Shown here one piece after another: positions 1 to 5,987 of a stretch of 6,105 nt of DNA. The notes beneath the pieces are model-generated. The model searched no databases and was not told the DNA's origin. It saw only the letters and a list, made by a program, of their open reading frames with translations. Location: assembly GCA_947311745.1 (NCBI GenBank), contig CAMZLT010000088.1, positions 1-6,105 of the forward strand, written 5' to 3'. Both the position numbers and the translations under genes were made by a program. Positions within the stretch are counted from its first letter, which is position 1. Each line of letters starts with the position of its first letter. Origin of the DNA: an uncultured Flavobacteriaceae bacterium (GTDB lineage: Bacteria; Bacteroidota; Bacteroidia; Flavobacteriales; Flavobacteriaceae).

Positions 1-207
1 TATCTCAAATTGACTATCTATTAAATGAGTTAATAGCTCTTTAAAATTAGCAAAAAAAATATTTGGAGACATCTTATCTTGAAAACAGTCGGTTATTCCT
101 ACTAATTCTAAATCTTTTTCTACCTGTTTTATTAATTTTTGGAATAAATTCTCTTCCGAAACTACGGTTAATAAAGTATCTTTATGCTGAATTTTAGCAA
201 AATTCAT
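1..207 (-). CDS. Hypothetical protein, N-terminal 69 residues only (cut by window edge)
   Basis: The frame is open from an ATG at 207-205 to the left edge, giving 69 residues beginning MNFAKIQHKDTLLTVV and ending HLIDSQFEI at the cut. Its ATG shares one base with the stop of the polyprenyl synthase gene (TAATG), so it should be translationally coupled to that gene and transcribed from the promoter near 1192-1199. The visible part is charged and looks helical. It has no signal peptide, no membrane segment and one cysteine (residue 41). I do not recognise the family, and the C-terminal part lies outside the window. The tight coupling and the uninterrupted frame make it a real gene; its function is unknown. 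Confidence 0.75.
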   Translation of the reverse strand, partial: MNFAKIQHKDTLLTVVSEENLFQKLIKQVEKDLELVGITDCFQDKMSPNIFFANFKELLTHLIDSQFEI

Positions 208-1175
208 TATACAGAACGTAAATTTAACGATTTTCCTAATTGTTCAAACGCCATTTTTGCATCACTTGACAAACTTGTCTTGTGTAAATCGGAAATTGCT
301 AAATCAGAATATTTTTTAATTTCACTTTTTACCACATTAGGAATTCTATATTTAACATATAAGGCTGTTATTTCTTTAATTTTACTTTCAGAATCCTGTT
401 CAGTAGAAAACCATTTATCCAATATTTTTTTATCTGATTCTGAAATTACTTCTAACAGTTTTAAGTATAAAAATGTTTTTTTATTTTCAATAATATCTCC
501 TCCAATGCGTTTTCCAAATGTTTTTTGATTACCAAAAGTATCTAAAAAATCATCTTGCAACTGAAAAGCAATTCCTAAATGTAAACCAAAATTATAAATA
601 GCATCTTTATCCATATCCGAAGACTTTGCAATTATTGCTCCTATTTTTAAGCTACACGCTAATAAAACTGCTGTTTTAAAAGTTATCATTTTAAAATATT
701 CAGGCAATGTAACATCAATTCGTGTTTCAAAATCTATATCGTACTGTTGCCCTTCACAAACTTCTAAAGCAGTTTTATTAAAATTTAGCATCAACTCCTT
801 ATATATATCCGAATCATAATTCTCTAAATACTTATAGGCTAAAATTAGCATGGCATCACCAGAAAGAATTCCTGTATTTTCATTCCATTTTTTATGCACC
901 GTTTTTTTTCCACGACGAATATCTGCTGCATCCATAATATCATCGTGCAGCAAGGTGAAATTATGAAATATCTCTATTGCTAAACCTGCCGAAAGTGCAT
1001 TTTTATAATCCGAACCAAACAAATCACAACTTTGTAAACACAAAACTGGTCGCAATCTCTTCCCTCCTATTTCTAAAATATACTTTATTGGTTCGTATAA
1101 ATTTCGTGGTTCAACTACCTTTATTTCCTTTGCTAAATAGTCTAATAAATGCTTTTTGTATGTTGCTAAATCCAA
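207..1175 (-). CDS. Trans-polyprenyl diphosphate synthase (IspA/GGPP synthase family)
   Basis: This cytosolic class I prenyltransferase condenses isopentenyl diphosphate with an allylic diphosphate to make linear prenyl diphosphates. The 322 residues match the family length. Visible motifs are GGKRLRP at 37-43, the first Asp-rich motif DDIMD at 78-82 followed by RRGK, GQQ at 142-144, the second Asp-rich motif DDFLD at 208-212, and GGD...NKKT at 226-234. All metal-binding aspartates are present, so it should be active. The first motif is DDxxD without the two-residue insertion of typical bacterial FPP synthases. Phe73 sits five residues before it, as in archaeal-type GGPP synthases, so a C20 product is the best inference, though not certain. 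The start is TTG (1175-1173): the next in-frame Met is residue 81, inside the active site, and TTG lies 12 nt from the predicted transcription start. No Shine-Dalgarno is seen. It overlaps the next gene by one base (TAATG). Confidence 0.93.
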   Translation of the reverse strand: MDLATYKKHLLDYLAKEIKVVEPRNLYEPIKYILEIGGKRLRPVLCLQSCDLFGSDYKNALSAGLAIEIFHNFTLLHDDIMDAADIRRGKKTVHKKWNENTGILSGDAMLILAYKYLENYDSDIYKELMLNFNKTALEVCEGQQYDIDFETRIDVTLPEYFKMITFKTAVLLACSLKIGAIIAKSSDMDKDAIYNFGLHLGIAFQLQDDFLDTFGNQKTFGKRIGGDIIENKKTFLYLKLLEVISESDKKILDKWFSTEQDSESKIKEITALYVKYRIPNVVKSEIKKYSDLAISDLHKTSLSSDAKMAFEQLGKSLNLRSV

Positions 1176-1191
1176 TATTTTAAATTTTACA

Positions 1192-1199
1192 CAAAGATA
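1192..1199 (-). promoter_or_regulatory. -7 box of the polyprenyl synthase promoter (TATCTTTG)
   Basis: TATCTTTG on the minus strand matches the Bacteroidota -7 consensus TAnnTTTG. Taking transcription to start five bases past the final G, as inferred from the SRP RNA gene in this window, the start is near 1187 and the leader is about 12 nt before the TTG codon. No good TTG -33 element is found at the expected distance. Confidence 0.6.
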
Positions 1200-1230
1200 A
1201 TTTATTATTTTTAAGTACGCTTATTTTACT

Positions 1231-1238
1231 TACTTTTG
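1231..1238 (+). promoter_or_regulatory. -7 box of the FAH-family gene promoter (TACTTTTG)
   Basis: TACTTTTG matches TAnnTTTG and is the mirror image of the divergent box at 1192-1199. The predicted start is near 1243, giving a 12-nt leader to the ATG at 1255. No clear TTG -33 element lies 17-23 bp upstream. Only 31 bp separate the two -7 boxes, so polymerase bound at one promoter should cover the other. Confidence 0.6.
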
Positions 1239-1254
1239 TGTAAATTTTAGACTC

Positions 1255-1863
1255 ATGAAAATTATATGTATCGGAAGAAATTACGCAAAACATATTGCCG
1301 AATTACAAAACGAAAGACCTACAGAACCTGTTATTTTTTTAAAACCTGACTCTGCTATTTTAGCAAATAAAATGCCTTTTTTTATACCTGATTGGTCTAA
1401 TGGTATTCATTATGAAGTAGAAATTTTAGTAAAAATAAATCGTGTTGGTAAATATATAGACGCAAAATTTGCTTCTAAATATTATAACGAAATTGGCTTA
1501 GGTGTTGACCTAACAGACCGAGAGTTACAAAGTAAACTAAAAGAAAAAGGCTTACCTTGGGAAAAAGCAAAAGCCTTTGACGGCTCGGCTATTATTGGTA
1601 ATTTTTACGATAAATCGGAATTCGATTTAGAAAATTTAAATTTTTCTTTACAGATAAACGAAAATCTTGTTCAAAACGGAAATACAAAAGCTATGCTTTG
1701 GAAAATTGATGAACTAATTGCGTATGTTTCGCAATATTTTACCTTAAAAAAAGGCGATATTATTTTTACAGGAACTCCGCAAGGCGTTGGACAAGTTTTT
1801 GAAAACGACATTTTAACTGGTTTTATCGAAAGCAAAGAAGCATTTTCGGTAAAAATTAAATAA
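1255..1863 (+). CDS. Fumarylacetoacetate hydrolase family protein (FAHD1/YcgM-like)
   Basis: This is a cytosolic metal-dependent enzyme of the FAH fold. The short FAHD1/YcgM branch includes acylpyruvate hydrolases and oxaloacetate decarboxylases. The 202 residues are the catalytic core only, as in that branch, without the extra N-terminal domain of true fumarylacetoacetase. Visible features are CIGRNY...H at 5-13 with His13 and Glu16 (lid dyad positions of FAHD1), FLKP at 28-31, metal ligands Glu54 and Glu56 in YEVEI, Asp85 in GVDLTD, Lys106 in KAKAFD, and TGTPQGVG at 172-179. All expected active-site residues are present. Substrate cannot be told from sequence; oxaloacetate or an acylpyruvate is likely. 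It is a single gene with its own promoter, and its stop lies 6 bp from that of the convergent dehydrogenase gene. Confidence 0.92.
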   Translation: MKIICIGRNYAKHIAELQNERPTEPVIFLKPDSAILANKMPFFIPDWSNGIHYEVEILVKINRVGKYIDAKFASKYYNEIGLGVDLTDRELQSKLKEKGLPWEKAKAFDGSAIIGNFYDKSEFDLENLNFSLQINENLVQNGNTKAMLWKIDELIAYVSQYFTLKKGDIIFTGTPQGVGQVFENDILTGFIESKEAFSVKIK

Positions 1864-1869
1864 TCTAAC

Positions 1870-2676
1870 TTATTTTAAACCATAATGTTTCATTAAAATT
1901 TTCTCGTAAAATCTATCGGATAATAATCGTTTAATATATATTGCATAGCGTTGCATAAATGTACCTACACGATACCTAACTTTAGGTTTTTTAGTTTGAA
2001 TGATTTTATAAATTGCCTTTGCCATAATTTCAGGTTCCAAACCTTCATCTACCTCATCGTCGATTTGTTTTAAAACTTTTTTGTAATGCTTTTTATAATT
2101 AGAATTAGCAAAAAGAGGCGTGTGATAGCGTCCTGCGGTAATATTTGTAGCAAAATCTCCTGGAGCAACATCCACAACGGTAATTCCGAATTGCTTGGTT
2201 TCTAAACTCAACACTTCGGATAATATAGAAACTGCCGATTTTGAAGCAGAATACAAACCACGATATGGCAACCCCATATAACCTGCAATCGAACTAATAT
2301 TTAAAATTAAACCATTTTTTTGCTTTCGCATTATTGATATTACACCTTTACAAACGTTTATTACACCAAAAAAATTAGTATCAAAAGCTTTTTTTATTTC
2401 ATCTAAAGGAGTTTCCTCCACAGGACCAGTAATTCCTTTACCTGCATTATTGATTAAAATATCTAATCTGCCTTCAATTTTAACAATTTCAGAAACAGCA
2501 GTTTCAATAGATAAAACATCCGAAACATCTAAAGCTAAAAGTGTAAAATTACTAGTGTATTTATCTGGATTTCGGCTTGTTCCGTAAACAATTAATCCTT
2601 TTTTTTGTAAAAAATCACCAATGGATTTTCCTATTCCTGAGGATGCTCCTGTAATTAAAACTACTTTTTTATTCAT
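1870..2676 (-). CDS. Classical short-chain dehydrogenase/reductase (SDR)
   Basis: This is a Rossmann-fold NAD(P)-dependent oxidoreductase of 268 residues, typical for classical SDRs. It shows the cofactor motif TGASSGIG at 9-16, Asp50 for adenine contact, NNAG at 76-79, structural Asn101, and catalytic Ser129, Tyr142 and Lys146 (YSASK), followed by PG at 172-173. Arg35 just after the second strand (TSRNP) points to NADPH over NADH. The C-terminal tail from about 230 is basic (TKKPKVRYRVG), as in SDRs grouped with retinol or 11-beta-hydroxysteroid dehydrogenases; the substrate cannot be predicted. The ATG at 2676 is the only reasonable start, since the cofactor motif begins at residue 9. A strong promoter match ends only 4 bp before it, so the mRNA may be leaderless. 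The SRP RNA gene lies 57 bp upstream on the same strand. Confidence 0.93.
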   Translation of the reverse strand: MNKKVVLITGASSGIGKSIGDFLQKKGLIVYGTSRNPDKYTSNFTLLALDVSDVLSIETAVSEIVKIEGRLDILINNAGKGITGPVEETPLDEIKKAFDTNFFGVINVCKGVISIMRKQKNGLILNISSIAGYMGLPYRGLYSASKSAVSILSEVLSLETKQFGITVVDVAPGDFATNITAGRYHTPLFANSNYKKHYKKVLKQIDDEVDEGLEPEIMAKAIYKIIQTKKPKVRYRVGTFMQRYAIYIKRLLSDRFYEKILMKHYGLK

Positions 2677-2680
2677 TTTT

Positions 2681-2710
2681 CAAAAATACTAAAAAGAAGT
2701 GAAAATACAA
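2681..2710 (-). promoter_or_regulatory. SDR gene promoter (TTG-N19-TATTTTTG)
   Basis: The minus strand carries TTG at 2710-2708, a 19-bp spacer, and TATTTTTG at 2688-2681. These are the same two elements and the same spacing as the SRP RNA promoter in this window. Only AAAA lies between the -7 box and the ATG, so the predicted transcription start is the A of the start codon. Confidence 0.65.
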
Positions 2711-2726
2711 CGAAATATACGAGCAT

Positions 2727-2733
2727 AAAAAAT
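2727..2733 (-). terminator. T-run after the SRP RNA closing stem
   Basis: Directly after the CTTGCC arm of the SRP RNA the minus strand reads ATTTTTT. The closing helix of the RNA followed by a U-tract has the form of an intrinsic terminator and would separate the RNA gene from the SDR promoter 17 bp further on. The stem is only six perfect pairs at its base, with more pairing above, so efficiency is uncertain. Confidence 0.5.
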
Positions 2734-2827
2734 GGCAAGCTACCTACATCACACCGCTACAACCTTTTACCTTTGCTGCGTTCCCGCCCTGGAGGATTCA
2801 AAGGGAGCTGGTTGTGTAGGACTTGCC
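2734..2827 (-). ncRNA. ffs: Signal recognition particle RNA, bacterial small type (4.5S-like)
   Basis: This RNA binds Ffh and directs ribosomes making membrane or exported proteins to FtsY at the inner membrane. The minus strand gives a 94-nt RNA that begins GGCAAG and ends CTTGCC, which pair. Inner segments CCTACA/TGTAGG, ACAACC/GGTTGT and CCTTTG/CAAAGG also pair, forming one long hairpin. The tip is the conserved helix 8 signature: CAGG, then GCG-GGAA-CGC with a GGAA tetraloop at 2784-2781, then AGCA on the opposite side of the symmetric loop. The Alu-domain helices of the large type are absent, as is usual outside Gram-positives. A promoter on the same strand and a trailing T-run agree with the ends. 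The strand is certain from the GGAA loop and AGCA; the termini may be off by a few bases. Confidence 0.95.
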
Positions 2828-2831
2828 GCTG

Positions 2832-2861
2832 CAAAAATACAAAGCTATTTTTAATCTACAA
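2832..2861 (-). promoter_or_regulatory. SRP RNA promoter (TTG-N19-TATTTTTG)
   Basis: The minus strand carries TTG at 2861-2859, a 19-bp spacer and TATTTTTG at 2839-2832. Four bases (CAGC) then precede the first G of the GGCAAG closing stem, so transcription probably starts at the mature 5' end. A second box, TAGCTTTG, directly abuts it upstream at 2847-2840, but it would start transcription about 8 nt before the stem. Confidence 0.7.
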
Positions 2862-2911
2862 GAAAAAATGTAACTTATTTTTCTTTTTTTATACTTATCA
2901 AATATAATTAG

Positions 2912-2919
2912 TATTTTTG
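2912..2919 (+). promoter_or_regulatory. -7 box of the DUF4199/glycosyltransferase operon (TATTTTTG)
   Basis: TATTTTTG preceded by G is identical to the boxes of the SDR and SRP RNA genes. The predicted start near 2924 gives an 18-nt leader to the ATG at 2942. No TTG is found 17-23 bp upstream, where the sequence is a run of T, so the -33 element is weak or absent. Confidence 0.55.
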
Positions 2920-2941
2920 TATAACTTTAAAATCAAACTTT

Positions 2942-3442
2942 ATGGAAAATAAAAAATTTATACCACATGCAGTAAAATGGGGAATCATATTAGGAGCATC
3001 AAGAGTCTTATTAGATATAGTACTCAAAATAACAGATGCAAACGCATTATTGTTTAGTATGAGTTCTATTATAGGGTTTGTTATTGAAATAGTTTTGATA
3101 TTTATAGCTATTAAAATCTACAGAGATTCAGAAAATAATGGACAACTAGTTATTACCGAAGCAATAAAAATTGGTGTTATTATGATGCTACTTACGGGAG
3201 CATTATATTTTGTATCTTCTCAATTTTTCATGCCTGAATTTGCTATAAATAAATCTATGGAAGTTTTAGAGAACTACAATCCTGAAATGGCTGAAACCAT
3301 GGCTGAAAACATTGATAAAGCAACAGAAAATCCAAAATATATTTTAAGTTTTTTTACAACCATTTTATGGTTTTCATTTTTAGGATTATTAGTTTCTTTA
3401 ATTTCTGGGTTAATATTGAAAAAAGAAGAACAATACATCTAA
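2942..3442 (+). CDS. DUF4199 family inner-membrane protein
   Basis: This is a 166-residue integral membrane protein with four predicted hydrophobic segments at about 11-29, 36-59, 73-96 and 133-158. A hydrophilic, acidic loop at about 100-131 lies between the last two and is rich in Glu, Met and Asn. The layout, the length and the start (basic N-terminus, then HAVKWGIILGA) fit the DUF4199 family, which is common in Bacteroidota and has no established function. Its stop is 4 bp from the start of the glycosyltransferase gene, so the two are co-transcribed. From memory this pairing recurs in flavobacteria, which suggests a role connected with the glycosyltransferase or its lipid substrate. That link is inference; no catalytic motif is seen. 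Confidence 0.85.
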   Translation: MENKKFIPHAVKWGIILGASRVLLDIVLKITDANALLFSMSSIIGFVIEIVLIFIAIKIYRDSENNGQLVITEAIKIGVIMMLLTGALYFVSSQFFMPEFAINKSMEVLENYNPEMAETMAENIDKATENPKYILSFFTTILWFSFLGLLVSLISGLILKKEEQYI

Positions 3443-3446
3443 AATC

Positions 3447-4388
3447 ATGAATATATCCGTAATAATACCGCTACTTAACGAAGCGGAATCTTTACCAGAA
3501 TTACACGATTGGATTGCAAAAGTTATGCAATCCAATTCGTATTCTTATGAAATAATTTTTATAGACGACGGTAGCACGGATGACTCTTGGGAAATTATTA
3601 AAAAACTTGCTAAAAAAAACAGTACCGTTAAAGGAATACAATTTCAAACAAATTTTGGAAAATCACAAGCACTTCACGCTGGTTTTAAACAAGCTAAAGG
3701 TGATGTTATTATTACAATGGATGCAGACTTACAAGATAGTCCTGACGAAATACCAGAATTATACTCCTTAATCATTAACGAAAAATATGATTTGATTTCT
3801 GGTTGGAAAAAAAAGCGATACGATTCTAAAATTAGAAAAAACATACCATCCAAATTATTTAATGCTGCTGCAAGAAAAACTTCTGGTGTTAAACTAAACG
3901 ATTTTAATTGTGGTTTAAAAGCCTACAAAAAAGAGGTTGTAAAAAATATTGATGTGTATGGTGAAATGCATCGATATATTCCTGTATTGGCAAAAAATGC
4001 TGGTTTTAATAAAATTGGCGAAAAAATAGTACAACACCAAGCACGAAAATATGGTACTACCAAATTTGGAATAGAGCGTTTTTTTAACGGCTTTTTAGAC
4101 TTAATAAGCATTTGGTTTTTATCAAAATTTGGCAAACGTCCGATGCATTTGTTTGGTTTACTTGGTAGTTTTATGTTTTTTATCGGTTTTTTCTCGGCAA
4201 TTTATTTAGGAATTGATAAATTATTCTTTCACAAAACGGCAAGATTAATTACAGAAAGACCTTTCTTTTATATCGCTTTAACTGCTATGATTCTTGGCAC
4301 ACAATTATTTTTGGCTGGTTTTATTGGTGAGATAATTCTTAGAAATAATTCTAATAGAGAACGATATAAAATTAAAGAAATATTTTAA
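3447..4388 (+). CDS. Membrane-anchored family 2 glycosyltransferase (DPM1/GtrB/ArnC-like)
   Basis: This 313-residue enzyme should transfer a sugar from a nucleotide donor to a polyprenyl phosphate (probably undecaprenyl phosphate) on the cytoplasmic face of the inner membrane, as related GtrB, ArnC and DPM1 enzymes do. The GT-A catalytic domain spans about 1-210: it opens with ISVIIPLLNEAESL at 3-16, then DDGSTDDS at 40-47, MDADLQD at 91-97 with the DXD motif at 92-94, and MHRYIP at 174-179. RKYGTTKFG at 200-208 and an amphipathic stretch to about 228 form the membrane-interface region. Two C-terminal transmembrane segments follow at about 235-257 and 273-298, ending in a basic tail. Donor sugar and end product cannot be read from the sequence. 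It follows the DUF4199 gene by 4 bp with no promoter between. All key residues are intact. Confidence 0.92.
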   Translation: MNISVIIPLLNEAESLPELHDWIAKVMQSNSYSYEIIFIDDGSTDDSWEIIKKLAKKNSTVKGIQFQTNFGKSQALHAGFKQAKGDVIITMDADLQDSPDEIPELYSLIINEKYDLISGWKKKRYDSKIRKNIPSKLFNAAARKTSGVKLNDFNCGLKAYKKEVVKNIDVYGEMHRYIPVLAKNAGFNKIGEKIVQHQARKYGTTKFGIERFFNGFLDLISIWFLSKFGKRPMHLFGLLGSFMFFIGFFSAIYLGIDKLFFHKTARLITERPFFYIALTAMILGTQLFLAGFIGEIILRNNSNRERYKIKEIF

Positions 4389-4459
4389 GCAACGTACTAC
4401 TTAAATTTAATATATATGTATTTTTTTATAAATTATCTCCATTCATTCTTTTGATTATT

Positions 4460-5365
4460 TTATAGTATTACAAGTATTCTACTAATTCCAAAAAGGATTG
4501 CAAATAAAAAGGTGCTTAATGCTAATTTTTTTAATTCTGGATCTAATAACCGTGGTTCGGAGTTTGAATGCACTCGTTTTAAGTGTAAAAAAACGGGTAA
4601 AAATGCAAAAATATATACATAATTAAAAAAATTACGATCATTTAAAAAGCTAAAAATTAGTATTGTAACAAAACTTCCGATTATTAATAAATTGTGATAT
4701 TGCTTAGCTTTTTTACTTCCTATTTTAACTACTATAGTATTTTTATTAGAAATTTTATCGTTTTCAATATCACGCATATTGTTAAGATTTAAAACACCAA
4801 CACTTAATAAACCTATCGATATTGCAGGTAAAAAAATGGTGTAATCTATCTGTTTGGTGTATAAAAAATACGAACCACAAACACTTACTAATCCAAAGAA
4901 TAAAAAAACAAAAATATCACCAAGTCCACTGTAACCATAAGCATTTTTTCCCATAGTATATTTAATTGCAGCAACAATACTAAAAACACCTAATGTTAAA
5001 AAAGTGATACTATATATAAAATTTTCTTTGCCAAAAGACACATAAATTAAAGCCAAGGCTATAAAAAAAGTTAGCACAGCAGTACTAATTATTGCTATTA
5101 GCATTTGTTTTTTTGTAATTGCACCTGTTTGGATAGCTCGTTTAGGACCAATTCTATTTTCGTTATCTGTTCCTTTTACACCATCACCATAATCATTTGC
5201 AAAGTTAGAAAGCACTTGAAATCCGATAGTGGTACATAGTGCTAAAATAAATATGGTGTAATTTAGGTATCCTTGAGAAAAAGCGAGAAAAGAACCAAGT
5301 AAAATTCCAGAAACGGAAAGAGGCAAGGTTCGCAATCTAGCTGCTTGAATAAAATTTTTAATCAT
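4460..5365 (-). CDS. menA: 1,4-dihydroxy-2-naphthoate polyprenyltransferase
   Basis: MenA is a UbiA-superfamily inner-membrane enzyme that attaches a polyprenyl chain to 1,4-dihydroxy-2-naphthoate with loss of CO2, giving demethylmenaquinone. The 301 residues match MenA length. The first Asp-rich motif is NFANDYGD at 54-61 followed by GVKGTD and GPKRAIQTG; the NDYGDG...GTD form distinguishes MenA from UbiA. The second motif is NNMRDIENDK at 195-204 with Asp199 and Asp203. Eight or nine hydrophobic segments surround them, and the N-terminal RLRTLPLSVSG at 10-20 is also typical. Flavobacteria use menaquinone-6, so hexaprenyl diphosphate is the likely donor. The ATG shares a base with the stop of the upstream secreted-protein gene (TAATG), and no separate promoter is seen, so menA depends on that transcript. 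It converges with the glycosyltransferase gene. Confidence 0.94.
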   Translation of the reverse strand: MIKNFIQAARLRTLPLSVSGILLGSFLAFSQGYLNYTIFILALCTTIGFQVLSNFANDYGDGVKGTDNENRIGPKRAIQTGAITKKQMLIAIISTAVLTFFIALALIYVSFGKENFIYSITFLTLGVFSIVAAIKYTMGKNAYGYSGLGDIFVFLFFGLVSVCGSYFLYTKQIDYTIFLPAISIGLLSVGVLNLNNMRDIENDKISNKNTIVVKIGSKKAKQYHNLLIIGSFVTILIFSFLNDRNFFNYVYIFAFLPVFLHLKRVHSNSEPRLLDPELKKLALSTFLFAILFGISRILVIL

Positions 5366-5982
5366 TATTCTATAAATTCCATTTTAACGATTTCTTTTTG
5401 CATGTAATATTCTTTCATTTTAGGAATATAGCATTCGGTATTTACGAACTCAATTTTCACCTTTCTACCAATTACAGCTTTTTCGTTTTCAATAATTTTA
5501 TCGGAGCCTTCAAAATTTCTAAGCCAAATGAATCTTTGCTTTTTATTATTCGAATCTATTATGGTTATGTAGCTAATATCACCATCCGAAATAGATTTAA
5601 TTACTCCTGAAACAATAGTAAGCTTAACAGCTGAATCATCGTGCCGATCTGTTGTCGCTTCATCTATAAATGTCATAAAAACTTCCGGACATATTACAGC
5701 CATTTGAACACCTACTTTTTCTCCTAGTGCTCTACCACTTTGATAATCGTTCATTTTAAAGTGTAAATTTGCTTTTTCAAATTTAGCTTTATTTTTTCCT
5801 AAACTATTTAGCATACATATACCAAGATTTGTTTTGATTTCTTCTTTCGTTTTATCTAAACCTTTTTTATTAATGCATTCGCAGGTTTCGGTTGCTAAAA
5901 TTTCGTATGCTTCCTCTTCTGTTTGTGCAGAAAGGCTTGTAAAATTTAAGATAACGATTAATAGAGTAATTTTTTTTAACAT
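5365..5982 (-). CDS. Secreted hypothetical protein, full-length member of a tandem pair
   Basis: The 205-residue product starts with a Sec signal peptide (MLKKITLLIVILNFTSLSA, cleavage probably after Ala19 before QT), so it is periplasmic or exported. There is no lipobox cysteine at the cleavage site. The mature part seems to have two regions. Residues 20-110 are helical with Cys34, Cys36, Cys56 and Cys98 (TCECINKKGL, NLGICM, VICPEV), a pattern I associate with uncharacterised flavobacterial secreted proteins. Residues 118-205 look beta-rich (VSGVIKSI, ITIIDSNNKKQRFIWL, RKVKIEF) and end with Cys184 in ECYIPKMKEYY, possibly a small OB-like barrel, which is a guess. The gene follows a paralog by 5 bp and overlaps menA by one base (TAATG), so the three are one transcript. 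I do not recognise a named family. Confidence 0.85.
   Translation of the reverse strand: MLKKITLLIVILNFTSLSAQTEEEAYEILATETCECINKKGLDKTKEEIKTNLGICMLNSLGKNKAKFEKANLHFKMNDYQSGRALGEKVGVQMAVICPEVFMTFIDEATTDRHDDSAVKLTIVSGVIKSISDGDISYITIIDSNNKKQRFIWLRNFEGSDKIIENEKAVIGRKVKIEFVNTECYIPKMKEYYMQKEIVKMEFIE
5403..5436 (-). repeat. 34-bp direct repeat, copy in the full-length secreted paralog
   Basis: These 34 bp are identical to 6026-6059, an offset of 623 bp. They encode the C-terminal block ECYIPKMKEYY, so the repeat reflects duplication of the gene. The bases on both sides differ between the copies. Confidence 0.9.
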
Positions 5983-5987
5983 AATTT

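Larger units (their letters stand above)
1181..1249. repeat. Inverted repeat spanning two divergent promoters
   Basis: The left arm at 1181-1200 and the right arm at 1230-1249 are reverse complements at 17 of 20 positions, separated by 29 bp, with the centre at 1215. Each arm contains a TAnnTTTG box and the following TGTAAA. The TTG codon at 1175 and the ATG at 1255 are each exactly 40 bp from the centre. The arms could be duplicated promoter sequence, a regulator site, or chance similarity beyond the shared -7 consensus. Confidence 0.6.

Noticed and set aside
184..528. Plus-strand open frame of 114 codons
   Set aside because: It lies antisense to the polyprenyl synthase gene and the start of its downstream partner, both of which have solid evidence. 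It has no recognisable motif or promoter and is a shadow of AT-rich coding sequence.
977..1183. Plus-strand open frame of 68 codons
   Set aside because: It is antisense to the N-terminal half of the polyprenyl synthase and crosses its start codon. There is no promoter and no family resemblance.
2734..2827. Possible transposon end or attachment site because of the strong inverted arms GGCAAG/CTTGCC
   Set aside because: The enclosed sequence carries the SRP RNA helix 8 signature, further internal pairing, a promoter and a T-run, which explain the arms fully.
3580..3771. Plus-strand open frame of 63 codons inside the glycosyltransferase
   Set aside because: It is in another frame of the GT2 catalytic domain, which is intact with all motifs, so this is a shadow frame.
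3923..4135. Minus-strand open frame of 70 codons
   Set aside because: It is antisense to the glycosyltransferase domain with no promoter or recognisable sequence.
4389..4459. Possible bidirectional terminator between the glycosyltransferase and menA genes
   Set aside because: The stretch has T-runs and short AT-only palindromes such as TTAAATTTAA but no GC-containing stem, so I cannot support a terminator call.
5398..5610. Plus-strand open frame of 70 codons
   Set aside because: It is antisense to the secreted protein, and the homologous alignment of the tandem copies is in the minus-strand frame.
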